Part shown: piece by piece, positions 1 to 6,257 of the stretch | How the letters are laid out: each line of letters opens with the position of its first letter | Position numbering within the stretch: the first letter of the stretch is position 1 | Source of the DNA: Undibacterium sp. | GTDB taxonomy: Bacteria > Pseudomonadota > Gammaproteobacteria > Burkholderiales > Burkholderiaceae | Length of the DNA: 9,928 nucleotides | Assembly (NCBI GenBank): GCA_014376575.1 | Contig: JACMRF010000074.1 | Location: 1 to 9,928, forward strand | Direction of reading: 5' to 3' | Made by a program: the position numbers and the translations under genes | Notes under the pieces: model-generated | Database searches by the model: none | Told to the model about the DNA's origin: nothing | The model's input: only the letters and a program-made list of their open reading frames with translations

Positions 1-177
1 GGCCAGGCTACGAAATAAACGCGCCATGTGTTCGTCAGCGCGGAACATTTTTCTGTCATACACCGGAATGACTTCATAAATGCCGTCGCCAAAAATGAAG
101 CCACGATCAAGTACAGGGATCTTCGCTTCAGAGAGGGGAGTGATGCAGCCGTTTAGGTAGACCAGGGGATCGTTCAT
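1..177 (-). CDS. dat: D-amino-acid aminotransferase, N-terminal part (cut by window edge)
   Basis: Only the first 59 codons are inside the window; the gene continues past the left edge. The visible protein begins MNDPLVYLNG and carries the N-terminal signature of fold-type IV PLP aminotransferases, VLDRGFIFGDGIYEVIPVY (about residues 23-41), followed by an EEH-like segment (DEHMARL). This pattern fits D-alanine/D-amino-acid transaminase, which interconverts D-alanine and 2-oxoglutarate with pyruvate and D-glutamate in the cytoplasm. The catalytic lysine lies outside the window, so branched-chain aminotransferase or aminodeoxychorismate lyase cannot be strictly excluded. Placement just after dacA, whose enzyme releases D-alanine, supports the Dat call and is a common betaproteobacterial order. 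The ATG at 177 has no clear Shine-Dalgarno; an in-frame ATG at 210 would add 11 residues (MISFLHTRTPI) but fits the family less well. Confidence 0.85.
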   Translation of the reverse strand, partial: MNDPLVYLNGCITPLSEAKIPVLDRGFIFGDGIYEVIPVYDRKMFRADEHMARLFRSLA

Positions 178-240
178 GATAGGGGTTCGTGTGTGAAGAA
201 AAGAAATCATTCTTACACAGAACCCTGGCCAAGATTATGC

Positions 241-303
241 AAAAAACACATACAAGAACGCACATTTGGACTACCCGTTGCAGGTAAATTGCCAGTGCGT
301 TCT
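241..303 (-). terminator. Long inverted repeat with T-run between dacA and dat; possible terminator or structured leader
   Basis: A perfect 9 bp inverted repeat is present: AGAACGCAC at 255-263 and GTGCGTTCT at 295-303, enclosing 31 nt. A smaller nested pair (TACC 272-275 with GGTA 283-286) and GG/CC at 268-269 and 292-293 could extend the structure. Read on the minus strand, the stem is followed after 8 nt by six consecutive T (246-241). That is terminator-like for dacA transcripts, but the gap between stem and T-run is longer than in a canonical intrinsic terminator. It might instead be a structured 5' leader of dat. The pairing is seen directly; the function is inferred. Confidence 0.4.
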
Positions 304-324
304 GTTTGAAACTTTAATTTGCCT

Positions 325-1482
325 TTACTTAAATAATAAACGCAGAGAGTCCCAGGCACGGCCAAAAATGCTGGCTTGCTCAACCGTTTCCAGCGCAACG
401 ACTGGGAACTCGGCAATTACCTTACCATCGAGCATCATTTTTACGGAGCCGAGTTTGCTGTTCGTAGCGATGGGTGCGACCAGAGGGTCTTTACGTTCCA
501 GTGCAGGTTTGAGCTTGGTGACAGCGCCTTTTGGCAAGGTCACATAGATGTCGTTATTGAAGCCGATCTTGATCTGCGCTTGTTTGCCTTTCCAGACGTC
601 TGGGGTCGCAAGCGACTGGCCCTTTGCGTACAATTTAACAGTATCAAAATTGAGGAAACCCCAGTTCAACAACTTCAGACTTTCCTGCGCCCTAACCTGA
701 TCGCTAGCAGTGCCGGTCACCACAGAAATCAGGCGACGTTGACCGCTGCCATTCGGACGAATAGCCGAAGAAATCAGGCAATAACCAGCGGCCTCAGTGT
801 GGCCGGTTTTCATGCCGTCTACTGTCGGGTCCAGCCACAATAAGCGGTTGCGATTGGGCTGCGTAATCTTGTTGTAGGTAAAGCTCTTGGTCGAATAATA
901 GGTCTTGTAGTATTCAGGATGATCGGCAATCAGGCGCGCCGCCAGAATCGATAAATCTTGTGCGGTAGAATAATTTTCGGTACTTGGCAAACCATGTGAG
1001 TTGCCATAGTGCGTAGCCTTCAATCCCATGCGTTCGGCTTCGCGATTCATCTGCACGACGAAGGCGTCTTCGCTACCAGCAACCGCCTCGGCTAATGCCA
1101 CGGATGCATCGTTGCCCGATTGCACGATGAGGCCAAACAATAAATCGCCAATGCTGACAGGCGTCGCTGGATCGATAAACATTTTAGAGCTGCTGGCATC
1201 GACCTTCCAGGCACGAGTTGAGACGGTAATTTTTGAATTGATATCAAGTTTTTTGTCCCTGAGTGCAGAAAAAACTAAATATGCCGTCATGATTTTGGTC
1301 AATGAGGCTGGCTCGATACGCAGGCTCGCGTCCTGGGAGGCAATGACTTGATTGCTGGTGGCATCGAATAATAGCCACGATTTTGCCGCAATGGTAGGGG
1401 CCGGCAAGGTTTGCGCTGTGGCAGTGGCCAAGCTCAATAAAGAGGCAAGGGTGAGCAGGGTTTTTGAGAGAAAATTTTTCAT
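325..1482 (-). CDS. dacA: D-alanyl-D-alanine carboxypeptidase, PBP5/6 type (DacA)
   Basis: Periplasmic low-molecular-mass penicillin-binding protein that removes the terminal D-alanine from peptidoglycan pentapeptides. With the ATG at 1482 the protein has 385 residues, the usual size for the family. Residues 1-23 form a signal peptide (MKNFLSKTLL..., hydrophobic core, cleavage likely at ATA|Q). The three active-site motifs of peptidase family S11 are intact: SLTK (S60-K63, nucleophile and general base), SGN (122-124) and KTG (225-227, within DGMKTGHTEAAGY). The second half is the beta-rich PBP5 C-terminal domain, and the last residues (SIFGRAWDSLRLLFK) can form the amphipathic membrane-anchoring helix. 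The frame stays open upstream to a TTG at 1536, adding 18 residues, but that would bury the signal peptide and overlap a hairpin, so the ATG is preferred. No strong Shine-Dalgarno precedes it. Downstream lies dat, consistent with a D-alanine theme. Confidence 0.95.
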   Translation of the reverse strand: MKNFLSKTLLTLASLLSLATATAQTLPAPTIAAKSWLLFDATSNQVIASQDASLRIEPASLTKIMTAYLVFSALRDKKLDINSKITVSTRAWKVDASSSKMFIDPATPVSIGDLLFGLIVQSGNDASVALAEAVAGSEDAFVVQMNREAERMGLKATHYGNSHGLPSTENYSTAQDLSILAARLIADHPEYYKTYYSTKSFTYNKITQPNRNRLLWLDPTVDGMKTGHTEAAGYCLISSAIRPNGSGQRRLISVVTGTASDQVRAQESLKLLNWGFLNFDTVKLYAKGQSLATPDVWKGKQAQIKIGFNNDIYVTLPKGAVTKLKPALERKDPLVAPIATNSKLGSVKMMLDGKVIAEFPVVALETVEQASIFGRAWDSLRLLFK

Positions 1483-1514
1483 TTTAAAAAGTAAAGATCC
1501 GGGGGTAAAAGTGA

Positions 1515-1535
1515 TGCGGAAGAAAATATTCCGCA
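1515..1535 (-). terminator. Short hairpin between the hydrolase gene and dacA (weak terminator candidate)
   Basis: A 7 bp perfect inverted repeat, TGCGGAA (1515-1521) and TTCCGCA (1529-1535), encloses a 7 nt AT-rich loop. It lies 17-37 nt past the hydrolase stop codon. On the minus strand the stem is followed by ATCACTTTTACC, a broken T-tract, so termination would be inefficient. It also lies in the presumed dacA leader, 32 nt before the ATG. The stem is seen directly; whether it ends transcription or only marks the gene boundary is inference. Confidence 0.3.
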
Positions 1536-1551
1536 AAAATAAATAAGAAAT

Positions 1552-2196
1552 TTAGCCAGCAGATTTTTCCCACAGATTGACCACGATAGACTTGACGTGA
1601 TGCAAACGGCGGTGAAAAAAATGGTCGGCACCAGGGATGACAATCACAGGAATATCTTGTGGCCGCAACCAGTCGAATACGGCTTGTAAGGGAATGGTAT
1701 CGTCAAGTTCGCCGTGGATCAAAATACTGTTGGGTGGGATATCTGGCATGGCCCATTTTCCCGCTGCTGCCCCGACCAGGACTATGCGTTGAACAGGGAC
1801 ATTTTTAGTTGTTAAGCGTTGTTGCAAACAAGATTGAACGAAGGTGCCAAATGAAAATCCGCTGAGCACCAATGGCAGATCGGGATAGGTGTGGCGCATG
1901 TGTTGCAATAGCAAGGCCATATCGTCAGTTTCACCTAATCCTGAATCGTGTGTACCTTCTGACTTGCCAACGCCGCGAAAGTTCATCCGAACTGTGGCGT
2001 ATCCAAGCGAGACAAAGGTACGCGCCAGGGTTTGCGTTACTTTATTGTCCATGGTGCCGCCGTATAGCGGATGCGGATGGGCTACCAGCGATAATCCTAA
2101 AGGAGCGGAAAATAAATCTGGGTCGGGTAAATCGATGGCGCATTCGAGCTGGCCAACCATACCCTCGATAAAAAAATACTCGGTTTTTGCGTTCAT
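1552..2196 (-). CDS. Alpha/beta hydrolase (COG2945-type), possible esterase
   Basis: A 214-residue single-domain alpha/beta hydrolase, probably cytoplasmic because no signal peptide is seen. Typical marks are HPHPLYGGTMDNKV (about residues 40-53, oxyanion-hole region), NFRGVGKSEG (about 73-82), the nucleophile elbow GFSFG (G-x-S-x-G, about 113-117), HGELDDTIP with the acid Asp, and GADHFFH with the catalytic His near the C terminus, so the Ser-Asp-His triad looks complete. This short subfamily is widespread in Proteobacteria and its natural substrate is not established; ester hydrolysis is the generic expectation. The gene starts 27 nt after the ferredoxin gene and is probably co-transcribed with it. 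The ATG at 2196 is used because it precedes the conserved N-terminal strand, although no Shine-Dalgarno is evident. Confidence 0.85.
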   Translation of the reverse strand: MNAKTEYFFIEGMVGQLECAIDLPDPDLFSAPLGLSLVAHPHPLYGGTMDNKVTQTLARTFVSLGYATVRMNFRGVGKSEGTHDSGLGETDDMALLLQHMRHTYPDLPLVLSGFSFGTFVQSCLQQRLTTKNVPVQRIVLVGAAAGKWAMPDIPPNSILIHGELDDTIPLQAVFDWLRPQDIPVIVIPGADHFFHRRLHHVKSIVVNLWEKSAG

Positions 2197-2223
2197 TGTT
2201 TCAGTAAGGAAATCGATATCACT

Positions 2224-2541
2224 TTAAATTTTGAGGCGCTCTACTATGCCACCGCCGACTAGATCGACATCAATGATTTCATCTATGTCAGACTGGTCAA
2301 CATAGGTGTACCAGGTTCCTTGTGGATAAACTACCAGCACCGGGCCTTCATCGCAACGATCCAGGCAAGCCGCTTTGTTGATGCGAATCTTGCCCTGACC
2401 ATTCAGGTTGAGTTGTTTGATGCGTTTTTTGGTGTGTACTTGTGCCGCTTGCGCGCCGCGTACAGCGCAACATGGCCGACCGTCCTCGCGTTGATTCATG
2501 CAAAAGAAAACATGCTTTTGAAAATAGGGAGTGTCAGACAT
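2224..2541 (-). CDS. Thioredoxin-fold [2Fe-2S] ferredoxin (COG3411-type)
   Basis: A 105-residue cytoplasmic protein of the thioredoxin-like [2Fe-2S] ferredoxin family, the fold also found in NuoE/HoxE subunits. Cluster-ligand cysteines are visible: C14 (FFCMNQ), C24 with adjacent C25 (RPCC), and C59 and C63 in KAACLDRCDEGP. The C-x(9-10)-C ... C-x3-C spacing and the following GPVLVVYPQG strand match the family. Such proteins are presumed one-electron carriers; the redox partner is unknown and cannot be inferred here. A very basic stretch (HTKKRIKQL) links the two cysteine pairs. The start ATG at 2541 gives the family's typical MSxTPYFxKHVFFC opening. It is followed by the hydrolase gene 27 nt downstream and preceded by a 140 bp gap, so it probably begins its own transcription unit. 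Confidence 0.9.
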   Translation of the reverse strand: MSDTPYFQKHVFFCMNQREDGRPCCAVRGAQAAQVHTKKRIKQLNLNGQGKIRINKAACLDRCDEGPVLVVYPQGTWYTYVDQSDIDEIIDVDLVGGGIVERLKI

Positions 2542-2573
2542 TGTGATTTCGGTTGTGACAAAAGGGAGTGCGT

Positions 2574-2611
2574 ATGATACCCCGACTCAGCTCGACTTAG
2601 CGTGCTCGACT
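2574..2611 (-). promoter_or_regulatory. Candidate ferredoxin promoter: -10-like box with direct repeats upstream
   Basis: Reading the minus strand, TATCAT (2579-2574, five of six matches to the -10 consensus) would start transcription about 26 nt before the ferredoxin ATG. No -35-like hexamer lies 16-18 nt upstream. That position is occupied by an 8 bp direct repeat, GCTCGACT on the plus strand at 2590-2597 and 2604-2611 (14 bp period), with a partial copy CGACT at 2583-2587. This arrangement would suit a promoter depending on a bound activator, but that is inference. Confidence 0.3.
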
Positions 2612-2681
2612 GAGACTTTGATGGCGGTATAGCGCCGATCGCACTGTTTAAGACCGGACTAAGTCAACAAAATGTCGCGAT

Positions 2682-3839
2682 TCACTGACTGATTTTTTCA
2701 AGTTTCTGCAGTTTTTCTGGCGTTTTAGCGTACTGCGAATACTTCAGTAGGTACCACAACGCAACGAAAGGCCAAATCACAGAGAGAAATTGTGCTGCGC
2801 CATAGAAATTGAGAAATTTTCCTTGTATTCCATTTTGCATGGATAACATGAAATAGGGGTTGTTAGGAATGAGATTGCTCAGCGCCAGACTCATCAGCAG
2901 CATCAGTATTGCAAGACGTCTTTGTATGTGTGTTGGCGCAAAAGAAAACCCATATAGCATAATGACGCTAACGATGAGGCCTCCTTTTGCGCCTGGCGTC
3001 ATCCATGCAAAAGCAATATCAGGGCTAAACAATAAAGCGCTGGCCAATGCCTTGCTGGCAAGCGCCGCGAGCAATAATAAGCAAGCTAGCCAAAATTTAG
3101 GTGCATGTCGATTCAGTAAAAATAAGCACATCAAAGCAGCACCTGTACAGCCGCAGGCCGTGATGAAAGTTTCTGAAAGTAGAAATTCATCAGCATTCAA
3201 TTCAAAACCATTGAGCAGGACTGTTGCAAGATCAATGTCAATATCAAGAAATTCATCTAGCCAGGAAGAAAAAATCGGCAGCAGTTGACCCAAGCCAAAC
3301 AGATATGCCTGGGGAAAAATTTGTGCTAGAGGCCATAAGCCAAGCACTAATAATTCGCGACTCGATTCGTGATGCAACCACTGTTTTCCTAATAGCCGCA
3401 ACCGTCCCTTTTCTAGCAACATCGGTATTAGGCGCGTGCCTATCATTGCGCCAAGCAGTGTGCCGCCCGCATTGGTTATTACGTCTAAGAGGGAGGTCAC
3501 CCGGCTGGGCAGAAAATATTGCACACCCTCCATGGTCATTGATAGTAAAAGGCCGCAAAAGCTTGCCACCACGATGGCCCAGCCATGTTGCATCCTCGGG
3601 TACAGGGCAAAGACAATTAACGAACCCAAAGGTATATAGCCAACGACGTTAATGGAAGCATCAAACACCGTCCAGTAACGAGGCCATTGTTTGACGACAT
3701 CTACAATTGCCGCAAGATTATTATTTTGCCAGCCTGAAAATGGATACCAGCTGGCATACACAATCAGAATCAGATAAGCGACCAGGCAGGCGCGGGAGAA
3801 CGGCGAAGCTTTATGTTCGATGACAAGGACAGTGGTCAT
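2682..3839 (-). CDS. VanZ-family integral membrane protein, two-part
   Basis: A 385-residue polytopic membrane protein. The N-terminal half (about residues 15-140) is a VanZ domain: YASWYPFSGW after the first membrane segment, a conserved DASINVVGYIPLGSL (60-74), and the signature EGVQYFLPSR (104-113) followed by the conserved D119 and N123-A-G-G. The C-terminal half (about 150-370) adds further hydrophobic segments, with a soluble-looking stretch around 190-220 rich in Asp/Glu. VanZ was named for weak teicoplanin resistance in the Tn1546 van cluster, but its biochemical role is unsettled, and most chromosomal members have no link to glycopeptide resistance. The gene begins 23 nt after the lipoprotein gene of the MCE cassette, so read-through co-transcription is likely. 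No strong Shine-Dalgarno precedes the ATG at 3839. A resistance role should not be assumed. Confidence 0.88.
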   Translation of the reverse strand: MTTVLVIEHKASPFSRACLVAYLILIVYASWYPFSGWQNNNLAAIVDVVKQWPRYWTVFDASINVVGYIPLGSLIVFALYPRMQHGWAIVVASFCGLLLSMTMEGVQYFLPSRVTSLLDVITNAGGTLLGAMIGTRLIPMLLEKGRLRLLGKQWLHHESSRELLVLGLWPLAQIFPQAYLFGLGQLLPIFSSWLDEFLDIDIDLATVLLNGFELNADEFLLSETFITACGCTGAALMCLFLLNRHAPKFWLACLLLLAALASKALASALLFSPDIAFAWMTPGAKGGLIVSVIMLYGFSFAPTHIQRRLAILMLLMSLALSNLIPNNPYFMLSMQNGIQGKFLNFYGAAQFLSVIWPFVALWYLLKYSQYAKTPEKLQKLEKISQ

Positions 3840-3862
3840 GAATTAGCTTGCCCGGTATTCAT

Positions 3863-4492
3863 TTAATGGAGAGGTAAGCTTTGCAGCCAAATCAACATTG
3901 AGCTGATGCTGGTGTCTGTCGTGAGTTGCATAGCTCTGGCACCGCCGCGCGCATTCGCACTGTCAGAGGCCGTGCCCGAAGTGAAGTAGCGTTGCGCAAT
4001 CAATTTATTTTTTCTGATCACTGAGGCGCGAAAGATGATTTGTGCCTCGCTTTGCGTCGTGCTGGCGAACACTTGAGAAAATTCATCGAGATCAATTTTT
4101 AATATTGGCAAATCAGCGACACCATCGGCAGCGCCGACCACGGTGCCCCCAGCGGCTGCGATTCTGGATTTAAGACGTTGGGTTAGCAGTTGTGCTGGCG
4201 CCATGCTCCAGTGATGCTGCGCGTAGGGTCTTAGCAATTGCAGGTTGTCGTATTGCAATCGGTAGAGCATGGCATTCCCGTCTAAAGTACTAGGTGCACT
4301 AACATCAGCAACGCTGATTATCAGCGATGCAGGCAGCGGTTTTTGTTCCTTGGGTAGTGCGCCGAAATCGTAGTTAAAACTAGGCGCTTGCGGGCCACTA
4401 GCACAGGCCTGCAGCAAAACGCTACCGACAAGGATCAGACCCGACTTAACAACGCGATGCCAAATATGGCGAGTAAAATCAAGAAGTGACAT
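3863..4492 (-). CDS. ABC-type transport auxiliary lipoprotein of an MCE system (PqiC/COG3218-like)
   Basis: A 209-residue lipoprotein. Its N-terminus has basic residues, a hydrophobic core (GLILVGSV) and a lipobox LLQAC with the lipidated cysteine at C30. The residue after the cysteine is alanine rather than aspartate, so sorting to the outer membrane is expected. The mature part, with a Y-x-FG motif, a strand pattern around SLIISVADVSAP, and an LYRLQYDN...LRPYAQHHW segment, resembles the ABC_trans_aux family that contains PqiC. In such systems the lipoprotein is thought to be the outer-membrane partner of the periplasmic MCE protein. Position supports this: it starts 12 nt after the MCE gene on the same strand. 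The N-terminal region before the hydrophobic core is slightly long (17 residues), but no better internal start is seen. Confidence 0.88.
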   Translation of the reverse strand: MSLLDFTRHIWHRVVKSGLILVGSVLLQACASGPQAPSFNYDFGALPKEQKPLPASLIISVADVSAPSTLDGNAMLYRLQYDNLQLLRPYAQHHWSMAPAQLLTQRLKSRIAAAGGTVVGAADGVADLPILKIDLDEFSQVFASTTQSEAQIIFRASVIRKNKLIAQRYFTSGTASDSANARGGARAMQLTTDTSISSMLIWLQSLPLH

Positions 4493-4504
4493 AAGGAGCC
4501 TTAA

Positions 4505-5440
4505 TTATTTTGGTGCAACAAAGCCGGCTTCACCGGGGCCGGGCGAAATTGCCGTATTGCCAAATAGAATACTTTGTGGGCGCTCATTGAGTGTTTCTGC
4601 CGCACGGTTTATTGAGCGTATGGAAGTGCGCGCCTCGCGGCTTAACGTGTTGATGCTCGGCAGGGTGTCAAGAGTAAGGCTGTTGCCAATCTGCTCCATA
4701 TTGCCGTTCAGTTTAGCGAAAGCACCATCATTTCCTTTTAAACTGGTAGTGAGATCACTAATATTGTTGCTGGTCTTTGTGGCGTTGACGGAGAAAGCTT
4801 TGAATGCATCGACACTGCTGCGGGTCTGTTCGACCAAGCTCGGTAGCGCGTTTAATACAGGGTTGAGCTTGCCAGGAATTGTTTCCCATGCGGCCGCTGC
4901 GCGACCAATATTGTCAATGGCACTGATAAGTGATTGCTGATTGTTTTTATCTAGAAGCATATTGAGACGTAGACTTAGTTCTTCAGTTTGACTAAGTACT
5001 GCCATACCGCGCTGCTCCAGATTTTGCATCAGTCCAGGACGCAGTGGTATGAAGATAATTTGTTCATCGTTTTTTATTTGCGGCGTTGACGTTTTGACGT
5101 CTTCATCCAGTTGTACATAAGCGATTCCAGTCACACCCTGATATCCCAGTATGGCGAAAGTGGTCGCAGTGACTGGCGTATCAGCCAGGATGTCGAGTCT
5201 CAACAGAATTTGCCCTGGGTTTTTATCGTCAAAATCGATATCGGTGACGTTGCCGACCTTAATCCCTTTGTAACGAACTGCTGCCTGTAAATTGAGACCG
5301 GCTACCGAGAGTTTGGTGGCGATGACGTAGGGCGTGCGCAGTATATTATCTTTACCTAGCCAGACGGCAAATACCGTCGTTAAAATCGCTAGCGCGATGG
5401 TAAAGAAGCCCGCCATCAGTGCATGTGATCTGCTTTCCAT
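4505..5440 (-). CDS. MCE-family substrate-binding protein (MlaD-like), membrane-anchored
   Basis: A 311-residue protein with a single N-terminal membrane segment (about 11-28) followed by an MCE domain (about 36-115) showing VRYKGIKVGNV and LGYQGVTGIAYVQL, both typical of the family. In E. coli MlaD this domain forms a hexameric ring that holds phospholipid between the inner-membrane transporter and the outer membrane. The rest (about 130-300) is predicted helical and rich in Ser, Asn and Thr (for example TKTSNNISDLTTSL), making it far longer than E. coli MlaD (183 residues) and closer to MCE proteins with long helical tails that may form a tube or needle. The gene lies 8 nt after the ATPase gene and 12 nt before the lipoprotein gene, a tightly packed operon. 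The substrate is presumed lipid; direction of transport is not readable from sequence. Confidence 0.93.
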   Translation of the reverse strand: MESRSHALMAGFFTIALAILTTVFAVWLGKDNILRTPYVIATKLSVAGLNLQAAVRYKGIKVGNVTDIDFDDKNPGQILLRLDILADTPVTATTFAILGYQGVTGIAYVQLDEDVKTSTPQIKNDEQIIFIPLRPGLMQNLEQRGMAVLSQTEELSLRLNMLLDKNNQQSLISAIDNIGRAAAAWETIPGKLNPVLNALPSLVEQTRSSVDAFKAFSVNATKTSNNISDLTTSLKGNDGAFAKLNGNMEQIGNSLTLDTLPSINTLSREARTSIRSINRAAETLNERPQSILFGNTAISPGPGEAGFVAPK

Positions 5441-5448
5441 AGGCCGTC

Positions 5449-6255
5449 TTATTGCTCCGATTGTGTTGGTAGTATCGTTGAAGGTAGATTTGGCAGCACT
5501 TCCATCGCTCGCCTGCCACGGCCACCAAGAAAAAATTTTTCGATAAATTCGTGCGGGTATTGGAGTACTTCTGAAGGTGTGCCGATCACAACAACTCTTT
5601 TTTCAGCCAGCACCGCAATACGATCTGAAATTGCAAACAAGGTATCGAGATCGTGCGTCACCATTACCACGGTTAAACTTAATTGTTGATGCAAGGAGAG
5701 AATTAAATTAACAAAACTATCAGAGCGGTCAGGATCTAGACCGGCGGTTGGCTCATCTAAAAAAAGGAGCTCAGGGTCAAGCGCCAAGGCGCGCGCGAGA
5801 GCGATACGTTTGATCATACCGCCAGATAAATCGGCGGGCATCTTTCGCGCATGTTCAAAATGAATTCCAGCCATCTGCAATTTTAAATACACCAAATCAG
5901 TGATCAGACATTCTGATAACGTACCAAGTTCCCGCATCGGCTGCGCAACGTTCTCAAATACCGTGAGAGCTGAATACAATGCTCCGTGTTGAAATAACAT
6001 GCCTGAGCGTTTGCGTAAATAATCGAGGTGCTGTTCTCCGGATTCGTGCAAATCCTCACCAAACACTTTAACACTGCCACGCGTTGGCGTCTCTAGTCCT
6101 AGCATTTGGCGCATCAGCACGGTTTTTCCTGAGCCAGAACCGCCGACGATGGAAAGAATTTCTCCTTTTTTGACCTGTAAGTTAAGTTGCTCATGAATTA
6201 CGGCGCGGCCATACTGAGTGCGCAGGTTGCGGATATCGATGATGGCGTCGATCAT
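5449..6255 (-). CDS. ABC transporter ATPase of the MCE/Mla lipid transporter (MlaF-like)
   Basis: A 268-residue cytoplasmic ATPase with all nucleotide-binding motifs: Walker A GGSGSGKT (38-45), Q-loop at Q89 (MLFQHGALYSALTVFENV region), signature LSGGM (143-147), Walker B LLFLDEP (163-169), D-loop AGLD and H-loop His201 in VMVTHDLDTL. The FQxGALF-like Q-loop and the DLSGGMxKR signature are characteristic of the MlaF family rather than of amino-acid importers. The C-terminal tail (about 240-268) is extended. It powers the adjacent permease and should act as a dimer. Its ATG is 2 nt past the permease stop codon and the next gene follows after 8 nt, so translation is likely coupled; a GTAGG sequence near the permease end may serve as ribosome site. 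Confidence 0.95.
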   Translation of the reverse strand: MIDAIIDIRNLRTQYGRAVIHEQLNLQVKKGEILSIVGGSGSGKTVLMRQMLGLETPTRGSVKVFGEDLHESGEQHLDYLRKRSGMLFQHGALYSALTVFENVAQPMRELGTLSECLITDLVYLKLQMAGIHFEHARKMPADLSGGMIKRIALARALALDPELLFLDEPTAGLDPDRSDSFVNLILSLHQQLSLTVVMVTHDLDTLFAISDRIAVLAEKRVVVIGTPSEVLQYPHEFIEKFFLGGRGRRAMEVLPNLPSTILPTQSEQ

Positions 6256-6257
6256 GA

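Noticed and set aside
234..239. CATAAT, a good -10 match on the minus strand before dat.
   Set aside because: No acceptable -35 hexamer lies 16-18 nt upstream and there is no extended -10 TG, so a promoter call is not supported.
1483..1536. In-frame TTG start extending dacA by 18 codons.
   Set aside because: It would place a polar segment before an already complete signal peptide, and the codon lies within the 1515-1535 hairpin; the ATG at 1482 gives the expected family length.
3224..3652. Overlapping open frames on both strands inside the VanZ gene (about 100-142 codons).
   Set aside because: The VanZ frame carries the recognisable motifs and hydrophobic pattern; the others are low-complexity shadows.
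2682..3839. Reading the VanZ gene as a glycopeptide-resistance gene.
   Set aside because: No vanHAX, vanRS or transposon sequence is nearby; chromosomal VanZ-family genes are common and are not resistance markers by themselves.
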